From assembly GCA_015228895.1 (NCBI GenBank), contig JADGCR010000135.1:1-6219 (forward strand): 6,219 nt of DNA, in the 5' to 3' direction. Position numbers and translations under genes: made by a program. The notes beneath the pieces are model-generated. The model did not search any database and was not told the origin of the DNA. It saw only the letters and a program-made list of their open reading frames with translations. Within the stretch, counting starts at the first letter, position 1; the number at the start of each line of letters is the position of its first letter. The DNA comes from Magnetococcales bacterium (GTDB lineage Bacteria; Pseudomonadota; Magnetococcia; Magnetococcales; Magnetaquicoccaceae). Positions 1 through 6,219 of this stretch are shown here, piece by piece.

Positions 1-1
1 C

Positions 2-982
2 CAGACCATGCTGGAGGCGATCCGGGTGCCCTTTGTGCTCCACGAGGTGGAGTTTTTCGTGGGCGCCAGCATCGGCATCGGCGTCTTTCCCCTGGACGGG
101 GAGGATGCCAAAACCCTGATGAAAAACGTGGACGCCGCCCTCTATCACGCCAAGGAGAAGGGGCGGAACAATTTTCAGTTCTTCCGCAACGACATGAACA
201 CCCGCGCCATGACCCGCATGCTCCTGGAGAACAACCTGCGCAACGCGGTGGAAAAAAAGGAGTTTCAACTGTTCTTCCAGCCCCAGATGAATCTGGCCAC
301 CGGACGCATGGCGGGGGTGGAAGCCTTGATCCGCTGGAACCGGCCCGGTTTTGGCATGGTCTCCCCCATCGAGTTCATTCCCCTGGCCGAGGAGACCGGG
401 TTGATCATCCCCATGGGGGCCTGGGCCTTGAACGAGGCCTGCCAACGGGCGATGGAGTGGTTCGCCGCCGGACACGCCCCCTTCCGGGTGGCGGTGAACC
501 TCTCCGGGATCCAGTTCGAGCAGCCGGACTTCATCGCTCTGGTGACGGAAACGTTGCGCAACACCGGACTCAACCCCCATCTGCTGGAACTGGAACTCAC
601 GGAAAGCATCGCCATGGGGGATGCGGAAGAGACTCTGGCCCTGCTGACCGCCCTGTCGGACGTGGGGGTGCTGCTGGCCATCGACGATTTCGGGACCGGG
701 TTCTCCTCGCTGAAATACCTGAAACGGTTCCCCATCGACACCCTGAAGATCGATCAGTCCTTCGTGCGCAACTGCGCGGAGGATACCGAGGACACGGCCA
801 TCATTCGCGCGGTGGTCGGCCTTGCCCACAGCCTGGGACTCACGGTGATCGCCGAGGGGGTGGAAACCGGGGCCCAGCTCGAGGTGTTGCGTCGTCACGG
901 GTGTGACGAGATTCAGGGCTACTGGTACGGTCGTCCCATGTCGGCGGACGCGCTGTTGAAATTTCTTGAGCAGAACGGTTGA
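2..982 (+). CDS. GGDEF-EAL cyclic-di-GMP phosphodiesterase, 3' part (5' end outside window)
   Basis: The frame is open to the left edge, so the Met codon at position 8 is internal; residues below count from it. Residues 1-60 are the end of a GGDEF domain: a GASIGIGVFP strand, then a D-A-A-L-Y-H-A-K helix and GRNN. The GG(D/E)EF signature itself lies upstream, so cyclase competence cannot be judged. Residues about 72-320 form a complete EAL domain, which in this family hydrolyses c-di-GMP to pGpG. The expected active-site set is present with RocR-like spacing: E105 (EAL), N164, E196, D226 and D227 (DDFGTGFSS loop), K247, E283 and Q303. An active phosphodiesterase is therefore likely. Any N-terminal sensor, such as PAS, membrane or receiver segments, is out of view. 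It ends in TGA at 980-982. I see no intrinsic terminator behind it. Confidence 0.96.
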   Translation, partial: QTMLEAIRVPFVLHEVEFFVGASIGIGVFPLDGEDAKTLMKNVDAALYHAKEKGRNNFQFFRNDMNTRAMTRMLLENNLRNAVEKKEFQLFFQPQMNLATGRMAGVEALIRWNRPGFGMVSPIEFIPLAEETGLIIPMGAWALNEACQRAMEWFAAGHAPFRVAVNLSGIQFEQPDFIALVTETLRNTGLNPHLLELELTESIAMGDAEETLALLTALSDVGVLLAIDDFGTGFSSLKYLKRFPIDTLKIDQSFVRNCAEDTEDTAIIRAVVGLAHSLGLTVIAEGVETGAQLEVLRRHGCDEIQGYWYGRPMSADALLKFLEQNG

Positions 983-1014
983 GATCAATTGCGGAGTTTG
1001 TGACGTGAAACCGG

Positions 1015-1044
1015 TTGCTTTTTGCCTGCTTTGCGGACTAGAAT
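1015..1044 (+). promoter_or_regulatory. Possible sigma-70-type promoter for ppdK
   Basis: TTGCTT (1015-1020) and TAGAAT (1039-1044) are separated by 18 bases. The -10 matches the TATAAT consensus at 5 of 6 positions; the -35 matches TTGACA at only 3 of 6. Transcription would start near 1051, leaving a leader of about 65 bases before the ppdK start. An 8-bp perfect palindrome, AACCGGTT (1009-1016), overlaps the left end of the -35 box and could be an operator half or chance. This is a visual match only, in one of the few AT-richer spots of the window. Confidence 0.35.
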
Positions 1045-1105
1045 CGTTCTGATTTGATCGGTGGTTCACGGCAGCTTTTTTTCGGCATGAAAATCAATAA
1101 AATCC

Positions 1106-1111
1106 AAAGGA
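1106..1111 (+). promoter_or_regulatory. Ribosome binding site of ppdK
   Basis: AAAGGA ends four bases before the ATG at 1116 and ten bases before an in-frame GTG at 1122. The spacing is slightly short for the ATG and slightly long for the GTG, so it does not decide between them. The ATG is preferred because it is the stronger codon and gives the usual PPDK N-terminus, a few residues before the Y-F-F-G-D-G motif. Confidence 0.6.
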
Positions 1112-1115
1112 CCTA

Positions 1116-3779
1116 ATGACAGTGAAAAAGCGGATTTATTTTTTCGGGGACGGGGTTGCGGACGGGGACGCGACGATGCGCGCCACCCTGGGGGGCAAGG
1201 GTGCCAATCTGGCCGAAATGTCCAGGATCGGCGTGCCGGTGCCCGCGGGTTTTACCATTTGCACCGAGGTCTGCACCTGTTTCTTTGAAAACAATGGTTC
1301 GTATCCGGAAGATTTCGCCCAACAGATGGAGAGCGCCCTGGAACAGGTGGGCAAGACCATGGGCAACCGTTTCGGGGACGCGCGGAATCCCCTGCTGCTT
1401 TCGGTCCGCTCCGGAGCCCGCGTCTCCATGCCCGGCATGATGGACACGGTTCTCAATCTGGGGCTGAACGCCCGCTCCGTCCAGGGATTGATCCTCCAGT
1501 CCGGCGATCCCCGTTTTGTCTACGACTGTTACCGCCGTTTCATTCACATGTTTTCCAACGTGGTGCTCAACATTCCCCACAAGGTGTTCGAGGACGCGCT
1601 CAAACAGGAGAAAAAACGGCTGGAAAAGCACAACGACGTGGAGTTGACCGCCGAAGAGTGGCAAGGCGTGGCCGAGCAGTACAAGACCATCGTTCAGGAG
1701 TCCATCGGCAAACCCTTCCCGGAAGATCCCATGGAGCAGCTGTGGGCCGCCATCGGGGCGGTGTTCCGCTCCTGGCATTCGGAGCGGGCCATCACCTACC
1801 GGCAACTCAACAACATCCCGGAAGCGTGGGGAACCGCCGTCAATGTCCAGGCCATGGTGTTCGGCAACATGGGCGCCGACAGCGCCACCGGGGTGGCCTT
1901 CACCCGCGATCCCTCCACCGGGGAAAACCGTTTCTTCGGGGAGTTCCTCATCAACGCCCAGGGGGAGGATGTGGTGGCGGGGATCCGCACCCCCCAGGAG
2001 ATCACCCTGGAAAGCAAGAACCGCGCCCGTTCCCAGGAACTGGCCATGGAAGAGGTGATGCCGACGCTCTACCAGGAGTTGGTGATCGTCTACAAGAAAC
2101 TGGAACATCACTTCCGCGACATGCAGGATCTGGAGTTCACCATCCAGAAGGGCAAACTGTGGCTGCTGCAAACCCGCAACGGCAAACGGACCGTGCAGGC
2201 CGCCCTGCGCATCGCCCTGGAAATGGTCCAGGAAGGGTTGATCACCCCCAACGAGGCCATCATGCGGGTCAAGCCGGAAGACCTCAACCAGCTGCTCCAC
2301 CCCACCCTCGATCCGAAAGCCAGACGCACGGTTCTGGCCGAAGGGGTGCCCGCCTCTCCCGGCGGAGCGGTCGGTCAGGTGGTCTTCACCCCGGAGGACG
2401 CGGTCAAATGGGTGGCGGACGGCCACAAGGTCCTGTTGCTGCGGGAGGAGACCAGCCCGGAAGACATCCACGGCATGCACGCCGCCCAGGGGATCATCAC
2501 CGCCCGTGGCGGGGCCACCTCCCACGCCGCCGTGGTGGCCCGTGGCATGGGGCGTCCCTGCGTGTCCGGCTGTCACGACCTGGAAATCGACCTGAAAGCC
2601 GAAATCTGTTCGGTGAAAGGGACCATCATCCGCAAGGGGGACTGGATCACCATCGACGGGGACGCGGGACAGGTGCTGCTGGGCCGGATTCCCATGCGGG
2701 AACCACAAATGACCGGGGCCTTCGAACACTTCATGAAAATGGCCGACTCCATCCGCCGGATGAAGGTGCGCGCCAACGCCGACACCCCCACCGACGCCCA
2801 AACCGCCGTGGATTTCGGCGCGGAGGGGATCGGTTTGTGCCGCACGGAACACATGTTCTTCATGGATAACCGCATCCTGGCGGTGCGGGAGATGATTCTC
2901 GCCCAGAATCTGGCGGGGCGGCGCGCCGCGTTGGAAAAACTGTTGCCCATGCAGCGCTCCGACTTCGAGGCGATCTTCAAGGTCATGAAAGGGCTTCCGG
3001 TGACCATCCGACTGCTGGACCCGCCCCTGCACGAGTTCCTGCCCCATGAGATCAAGGAACAACTGGAAGTGGCCAGGGTGATGGGGGTGGACCTGAAGGA
3101 GATCCAGTCACGGGTGGCGAGCCTGAAGGAGTTCAACCCCATGCTGGGTCATCGTGGCTGTCGTCTGGGCATCTCACATCCGGAAATCTACGAAATGCAA
3201 ACCCAGGCCATCATGGAAGCCGCCTGCTCCCTGGTGAAGCGGGAGGGGTTCACCATCATTCCGGAGATCATGATCCCGTTGGTGGGCCTGCCCCAGGAGT
3301 TGCAGATCCTGAAACAGAGCTGTCTTGAGGTGTGTCGGCGGGTCATGGAAGCCTTCGAGGTCAAAATCGAGGTGCTGATCGGCACCATGATCGAATTGCC
3401 CCGCGCGGCCCTGGTCGCGGACCAGCTGGCCCGGGACGCGGAGTTCTTCTCCTTTGGCACCAACGACCTGACCCAGACCACGCTGGGAATCTCCAGGGAT
3501 GACGCCAGCACCTTCATCGGCGACTACCTGAAAAAGGGGTTGCTGCAAAAGGATCCCTTCGTCTCTCTGGATCAGACCGGGGTGGGGCAGCTGGTGGAGA
3601 TGGGGGTCAAGCGGGGTCGGGCCACCCGTCCGGGGATGAAGGTGGGGGTGTGTGGCGAACATGGGGGGGATCCGGACTCCATCGGATTCTTTCAGAAGGC
3701 CGGGTTGGATTACGTCTCCTGCTCCCCGTTCCGGGTGCCGGTGGCCCGTCTGGCGGCGGCCCAGGCCGTGCTGCAATAA
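1116..3779 (+). CDS. ppdK: Pyruvate, phosphate dikinase (PPDK)
   Basis: This cytosolic enzyme interconverts pyruvate + ATP + Pi and PEP + AMP + PPi. In bacteria it serves gluconeogenic PEP supply or PPi-linked glycolysis. At 887 residues it is full length (the Clostridium symbiosum enzyme is about 874). Domains in order: the N-terminal nucleotide-binding domain (about 1-355) with GGKGANLAEM at 26-35, SVRSGA around R98, E340 and Q352; the swivelling phosphohistidine domain (about 405-520) with GGATSHAAVVARG and catalytic H470; and the C-terminal PEP/pyruvate TIM barrel (about 535-887) with R576, R632, E760, N783, D784 and catalytic C846 in GVCGEHGGDP. The spacing between barrel residues equals that of the C. 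symbiosum enzyme. T468, two residues before the histidine, is the position phosphorylated by the regulatory protein PDRP in plants and some bacteria; no PDRP gene lies in view. It has its own likely promoter and a strong terminator, so it is probably transcribed alone. Confidence 0.98.
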   Translation: MTVKKRIYFFGDGVADGDATMRATLGGKGANLAEMSRIGVPVPAGFTICTEVCTCFFENNGSYPEDFAQQMESALEQVGKTMGNRFGDARNPLLLSVRSGARVSMPGMMDTVLNLGLNARSVQGLILQSGDPRFVYDCYRRFIHMFSNVVLNIPHKVFEDALKQEKKRLEKHNDVELTAEEWQGVAEQYKTIVQESIGKPFPEDPMEQLWAAIGAVFRSWHSERAITYRQLNNIPEAWGTAVNVQAMVFGNMGADSATGVAFTRDPSTGENRFFGEFLINAQGEDVVAGIRTPQEITLESKNRARSQELAMEEVMPTLYQELVIVYKKLEHHFRDMQDLEFTIQKGKLWLLQTRNGKRTVQAALRIALEMVQEGLITPNEAIMRVKPEDLNQLLHPTLDPKARRTVLAEGVPASPGGAVGQVVFTPEDAVKWVADGHKVLLLREETSPEDIHGMHAAQGIITARGGATSHAAVVARGMGRPCVSGCHDLEIDLKAEICSVKGTIIRKGDWITIDGDAGQVLLGRIPMREPQMTGAFEHFMKMADSIRRMKVRANADTPTDAQTAVDFGAEGIGLCRTEHMFFMDNRILAVREMILAQNLAGRRAALEKLLPMQRSDFEAIFKVMKGLPVTIRLLDPPLHEFLPHEIKEQLEVARVMGVDLKEIQSRVASLKEFNPMLGHRGCRLGISHPEIYEMQTQAIMEAACSLVKREGFTIIPEIMIPLVGLPQELQILKQSCLEVCRRVMEAFEVKIEVLIGTMIELPRAALVADQLARDAEFFSFGTNDLTQTTLGISRDDASTFIGDYLKKGLLQKDPFVSLDQTGVGQLVEMGVKRGRATRPGMKVGVCGEHGGDPDSIGFFQKAGLDYVSCSPFRVPVARLAAAQAVLQ

Positions 3780-3790
3780 ATTCGCGCGTC

Positions 3791-3839
3791 AACGCCAAAA
3801 CCGGGTGGTGTCGCGCCCCTTGGTTTTGGCGTTTTTTTT
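3791..3839 (+). terminator. Strong intrinsic terminator after ppdK
   Basis: AACGCCAAAACC (3791-3802) pairs perfectly over 12 bp with GGTTTTGGCGTT (3822-3833). Inside the 19-base loop, GGG (3803-3805) can pair with CCC (3817-3819) to lengthen the stem past a two-base TT bulge. Eight consecutive T (3832-3839) follow; the first two also close the stem. It begins 11 bases after the ppdK stop. There is no A tract on the left side, so it should act on + strand transcripts only. It separates ppdK from the downstream TPR gene. Confidence 0.93.
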
Positions 3840-3882
3840 CGCTTCAGGCCAACCGGCTTTTTGTGCGCTTTCGTGATGACGC

Positions 3883-6219
3883 ATGTTCTCGATTCCTGAT
3901 CCCTCGGACCCAGCCCTCAACCAGGCCCTGCAGCAGGCCATCGCCTGGCATCAGGCGGGGCGGTTGCCGGAGGCGGAGACGCTCTATCGCGACCTGCTGC
4001 GAAGTCGGCCCGACCATCCGGACGCCCATCACAATCTGGGAATCCTCTACGTGCAGACCGGTCGCGCCATGGAGAGTCTGCCCCATTTCCAGTTGGCCCT
4101 GGACGCCAATCCCCGGCAGGAACCGTACTGGATCAGCCCCATCGAGGCCCTGATCCAGTGCGGAGAGAAGGATGCGGCCAGAAACCTCCTGGCCCAGGCC
4201 ATGGCGTATGGCTGGCAAGGCCCGGTGCTGGAGGGGCTGGCGGGACGGTTGTACCTGGAACCGGTGGACGCCCTGATCAACATGGGGGTGTTGTTGCGGG
4301 GGCAGCAACGGTTCGTCGAGGCCGAAGCCGCCTACCGGCAGGCCCTGGAGATCAAGCCCGACCACGCCGATGGCTGGTTCAATCTGGGTTCTCTGTTGCA
4401 CGCGCGGCAGCGCGGCGTGGAGGCCGAGGTCGCCTACCGGCGGGTGCTCCGGATCCGGCCCGACGATCATGATGCATACAACAATCTGGGTTCCCTGCTG
4501 CATTGGCAGGGACGTTCCATCGAGGCCGAGGCCGCTTTTCATCAGGCTTTGGAGGTCAAGCCGGATTTTGTCGGCGCCGCCTTCAATCTGGCCCTGTTGT
4601 TCCGGGAGCAGGGCCGTCTCTCCGAGGCCGAGGCGGTTTACCGGGAGGTGGCGCGCCGCCAACCGGACCACCACGAGGCCCATCACAAACTGGCCAACCT
4701 GCTCCGGGAGGCCCGGCGCACGGGGGAAGCGCTGGCCGCCTACCAGGAGGCTCTCCGCATCCGGCCGGATTTCATCGACGCCCACATCAACCTGGGCGTG
4801 TTGCTGAGAGAGTTGAATCAATACCAGGAGGCCGAGGCGGTCTGCCGGCGGGCTCTGGCGTTGCGGCCGGAACATCGGGATGTCAACGGCAATCTGGCGA
4901 TCATTCTGCAGGAGCAGAGCCGAACCGAAGAGGCCGCGGCGTGTTACCGCCAGTTGCTGACGCACCACCCCGACGCGGTGGGCGCGGCGTTGCAACAGGC
5001 GCTTTTGCTGCCGCGAATTCCCGCCTCCACCGCAGAGATCGACGTGTGGCGTGACCGTTACCGAAGCGGCCTCGCCCGGCTCGATGCCACGTTTTCCAGG
5101 ATCGATGATCTTTGCGACCTGGAGGTCGGTTATTTCTTTCTCGCCTATCACGACCGTTGCGACCGGGAGTTGGTGGAGGCCTTGAGCCGTTTTTGCCGGG
5201 CCAAGTCCCCCCCGTTGACCTTCGAGGCCCCCCATCTGGCGGCATGGTCCCCCCCTGTGGCCCGCGGGCGACGGATCCGGGTCGGCTTCCTGTCCCAGTT
5301 TCTGGTGGATCACACCATAGGCCGGTTGAATCAGGGGGTGATCCGTCTGCTGGATCGTGCCCGATTCGAGGTGGTGTTGCTGCACGCGCCCCTGGCCAGA
5401 CAGGACCCCTTCCGGGCGGAGTTGGACTCCCTGGCGGACGCGGTGTTCACCCTGCCGCAGAGTCTGGCCGCCCAGCAGCGGATGGTGGCGGAGGCCCGTC
5501 TGGATGTGCTGTATTATCCGGACATCGGCATGTCCCAGGCGGTTTATTATCTGGCCTTCGCCCGTCTGGCGCCGGTGCAGGCCATGGGGTGGGGCCATCC
5601 GGACACCACCGGGACCGGCACCATCGACTATTTTCTCTCCTCTGACCTGATCGAGCCGGAGGGGGGGGAGGGGCACTACACGGAAGGTCTGATTCGCTTC
5701 CACCGTCTGCCCAGCTTTTATCCCATGCCCCGGACGCCCCGGTTGGCGCGGGGGGATTTCGGCCTGCCCGAAGGGGTGCGGCTGTACGGTTGTCCCCAAA
5801 GCCTGTTCAAGTTCCATCCCGATTTCGACGCGGTGTTGGCGGAGATCGCCGCCGGGGATCCCGCCGGGCGCATCGTGGTGCTGGAGGGGGCGGTCTCCTC
5901 CTGGCATTCGCGGTTGCGGGCCCGCTGGGCGGAGCGTCATCCCCTGCTGTCGGAGCGGGTGATCTTTCTGCCCCGCATGTCCCGCGAGCGCTACCTGGGG
6001 CTGATGGCCAACATGGACCTGTTGCTGGACCCGCTCCATTTCGGCAGTGGCAACACTTTTTACGAGGCCATGTCCGTCGGCACGCCGGTGATCACCTGGC
6101 CGGGACGGTTCATGCGGGGGCGTATCGTGGCCGGGGCCTACCGGCAGATGGGCCTGGAGGACGCTCCGGTGGCCGGGAGCGTCGAGGCGTATGCCGGGTT
6201 GGCGTTGGCCTTCGCCGGG
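3883..6219 (+). CDS. TPR-repeat SPINDLY/O-GlcNAc-transferase-like glycosyltransferase (GT41 type), 3' end outside window
   Basis: The frame is open from ATG 3883 to the last base (779 codons). An in-frame TGA at 3877-3879 rules out a start further upstream, and no clear Shine-Dalgarno precedes the ATG. Residues 13-366 are tetratricopeptide repeats: two good units (13-46, 47-80), a degenerate one (81-114), a 14-residue spacer, then seven units (129-366) with N-L-G, E-A-E-A-x-Y and I-x-P-D positions. A linker (367-462) leads to a catalytic region resembling OGT: R-V-G-F-L-S with H477 (D-H-T-I-G), Y-Y-P-D-I-G-M (544-550), W-G-H-P-D-T-T-G (570-577), C-P-Q-S-L-F-K with K643 (at the OGT K842 position), and F-G-S-G-N-T-F-Y-E with E728, followed by G-T-P-V-I-T. 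Known relatives transfer a sugar from a nucleotide sugar to Ser/Thr of proteins; donor and target here are unknown. The missing C-terminus is probably a few dozen residues. There is no signal peptide or membrane segment, so it is likely cytosolic. Confidence 0.93.
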   Translation, partial: MFSIPDPSDPALNQALQQAIAWHQAGRLPEAETLYRDLLRSRPDHPDAHHNLGILYVQTGRAMESLPHFQLALDANPRQEPYWISPIEALIQCGEKDAARNLLAQAMAYGWQGPVLEGLAGRLYLEPVDALINMGVLLRGQQRFVEAEAAYRQALEIKPDHADGWFNLGSLLHARQRGVEAEVAYRRVLRIRPDDHDAYNNLGSLLHWQGRSIEAEAAFHQALEVKPDFVGAAFNLALLFREQGRLSEAEAVYREVARRQPDHHEAHHKLANLLREARRTGEALAAYQEALRIRPDFIDAHINLGVLLRELNQYQEAEAVCRRALALRPEHRDVNGNLAIILQEQSRTEEAAACYRQLLTHHPDAVGAALQQALLLPRIPASTAEIDVWRDRYRSGLARLDATFSRIDDLCDLEVGYFFLAYHDRCDRELVEALSRFCRAKSPPLTFEAPHLAAWSPPVARGRRIRVGFLSQFLVDHTIGRLNQGVIRLLDRARFEVVLLHAPLARQDPFRAELDSLADAVFTLPQSLAAQQRMVAEARLDVLYYPDIGMSQAVYYLAFARLAPVQAMGWGHPDTTGTGTIDYFLSSDLIEPEGGEGHYTEGLIRFHRLPSFYPMPRTPRLARGDFGLPEGVRLYGCPQSLFKFHPDFDAVLAEIAAGDPAGRIVVLEGAVSSWHSRLRARWAERHPLLSERVIFLPRMSRERYLGLMANMDLLLDPLHFGSGNTFYEAMSVGTPVITWPGRFMRGRIVAGAYRQMGLEDAPVAGSVEAYAGLALAFAG
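4267..4980 (+). repeat. Seven tandem 102-bp TPR-coding units
   Basis: Seven consecutive 34-codon units start at 4267, 4369, 4471, 4573, 4675, 4777 and 4879, with no insertion or deletion between them. Similarity is visible in the DNA as well as the protein. A GAGGCCGA-type block recurs at 4318, 4420, 4522, 4624 and 4828, exactly in phase, often followed by a TACCGG-like block. The 4726 and 4930 positions are diverged. The units encode the C-terminal part of the TPR superhelix that normally presents protein acceptors to the GT41 catalytic domain. Confidence 0.85.

Noticed and set aside
979..988. TTGA-G-ATCAA at the end of the EAL gene, resembling FNR half-sites
   Set aside because: FNR sites need TTGAT and ATCAA separated by four bases. 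Here the halves nearly abut and overlap the stop codon, so it is probably chance.
1658..2869. 403-codon + strand frame inside ppdK
   Set aside because: It lies wholly within ppdK in another frame, and its product is R/G/H/P-rich without domain features. It is a composition artefact.
1113..3062. 649-codon open frame on the - strand opposite ppdK
   Set aside because: It mirrors the ppdK coding sequence, gives an H/G/D/V-rich product with no recognisable motif, and has no ribosome binding site of note.
3846..3862. Second small hairpin followed by five T just before the TPR gene
   Set aside because: The stem is only five pairs including one G-U, with a four-base loop. That is too weak to call as a terminator or attenuator in GC-rich DNA.
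3650..4153. 167-codon + strand frame bridging the ppdK end and the TPR gene start
   Set aside because: It runs straight through the strong terminator and overlaps two well-supported genes in a different frame. Its product resembles nothing.
5112..5645. 177-codon + strand frame inside the glycosyltransferase domain
   Set aside because: The frame beside it encodes recognisable GT41 motifs (D-I-G-M, G-H-P-D-T-T-G). This one gives a G/P/R-rich product.
3844..6039. 731-codon open frame on the - strand opposite the TPR gene
   Set aside because: It is complementary to a convincing TPR-glycosyltransferase frame. Its product is a low-complexity mix of H, G, Q, P and L with periodicity copied from the repeats, and no known domain is visible. 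Long antisense frames are expected where third positions are mostly G or C.

Overview
The window is a GC-rich bacterial chromosome segment with a strong preference for G or C at third codon positions. It carries three genes, all on the + strand: the 3' end of a GGDEF-EAL cyclic-di-GMP signalling gene, a complete pyruvate phosphate dikinase gene (ppdK), and a long TPR-glycosyltransferase gene of the SPINDLY/O-GlcNAc-transferase-like (GT41) type that runs off the right edge. This combination, and the wording of the proteins, suits a proteobacterium of the Alphaproteobacteria or Magnetococcus-like kind. That placement is an impression from family resemblance, not something the sequence proves. 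No RNA gene, insertion sequence, CRISPR array, attachment site or origin was seen.

Layout. Positions 2-982 encode the tail of a GGDEF domain and a full EAL domain with every expected metal and catalytic residue. A 133-base gap (983-1115) follows, with a plausible sigma-70-type promoter (1015-1044) and a ribosome binding site (1106-1111) for ppdK. ppdK (1116-3779, 887 residues) has all three PPDK domains and all the active-site residues I looked for. A strong intrinsic terminator (3791-3839; 12-bp perfect stem and eight T) closes it. After a leader of only 43 bases with no clear Shine-Dalgarno or promoter, the third gene opens at 3883. It stays open for 779 codons to the last base.

How the genes relate. 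They are co-directional but do not look like a tight operon: a promoter sits before ppdK and a strong terminator sits after it. Each has a separate job: c-di-GMP breakdown, PEP/pyruvate interconversion, and probable sugar transfer onto a protein acceptor. The least ordinary item is the third gene. Its TPR region has an interrupted N-terminal block, a 14-residue spacer, and then seven exactly phased 34-residue repeats (7 x 102 bp) leading to a GT41-like catalytic region. I found no convincing undescribed system; most of the window is ordinary housekeeping and signalling sequence.
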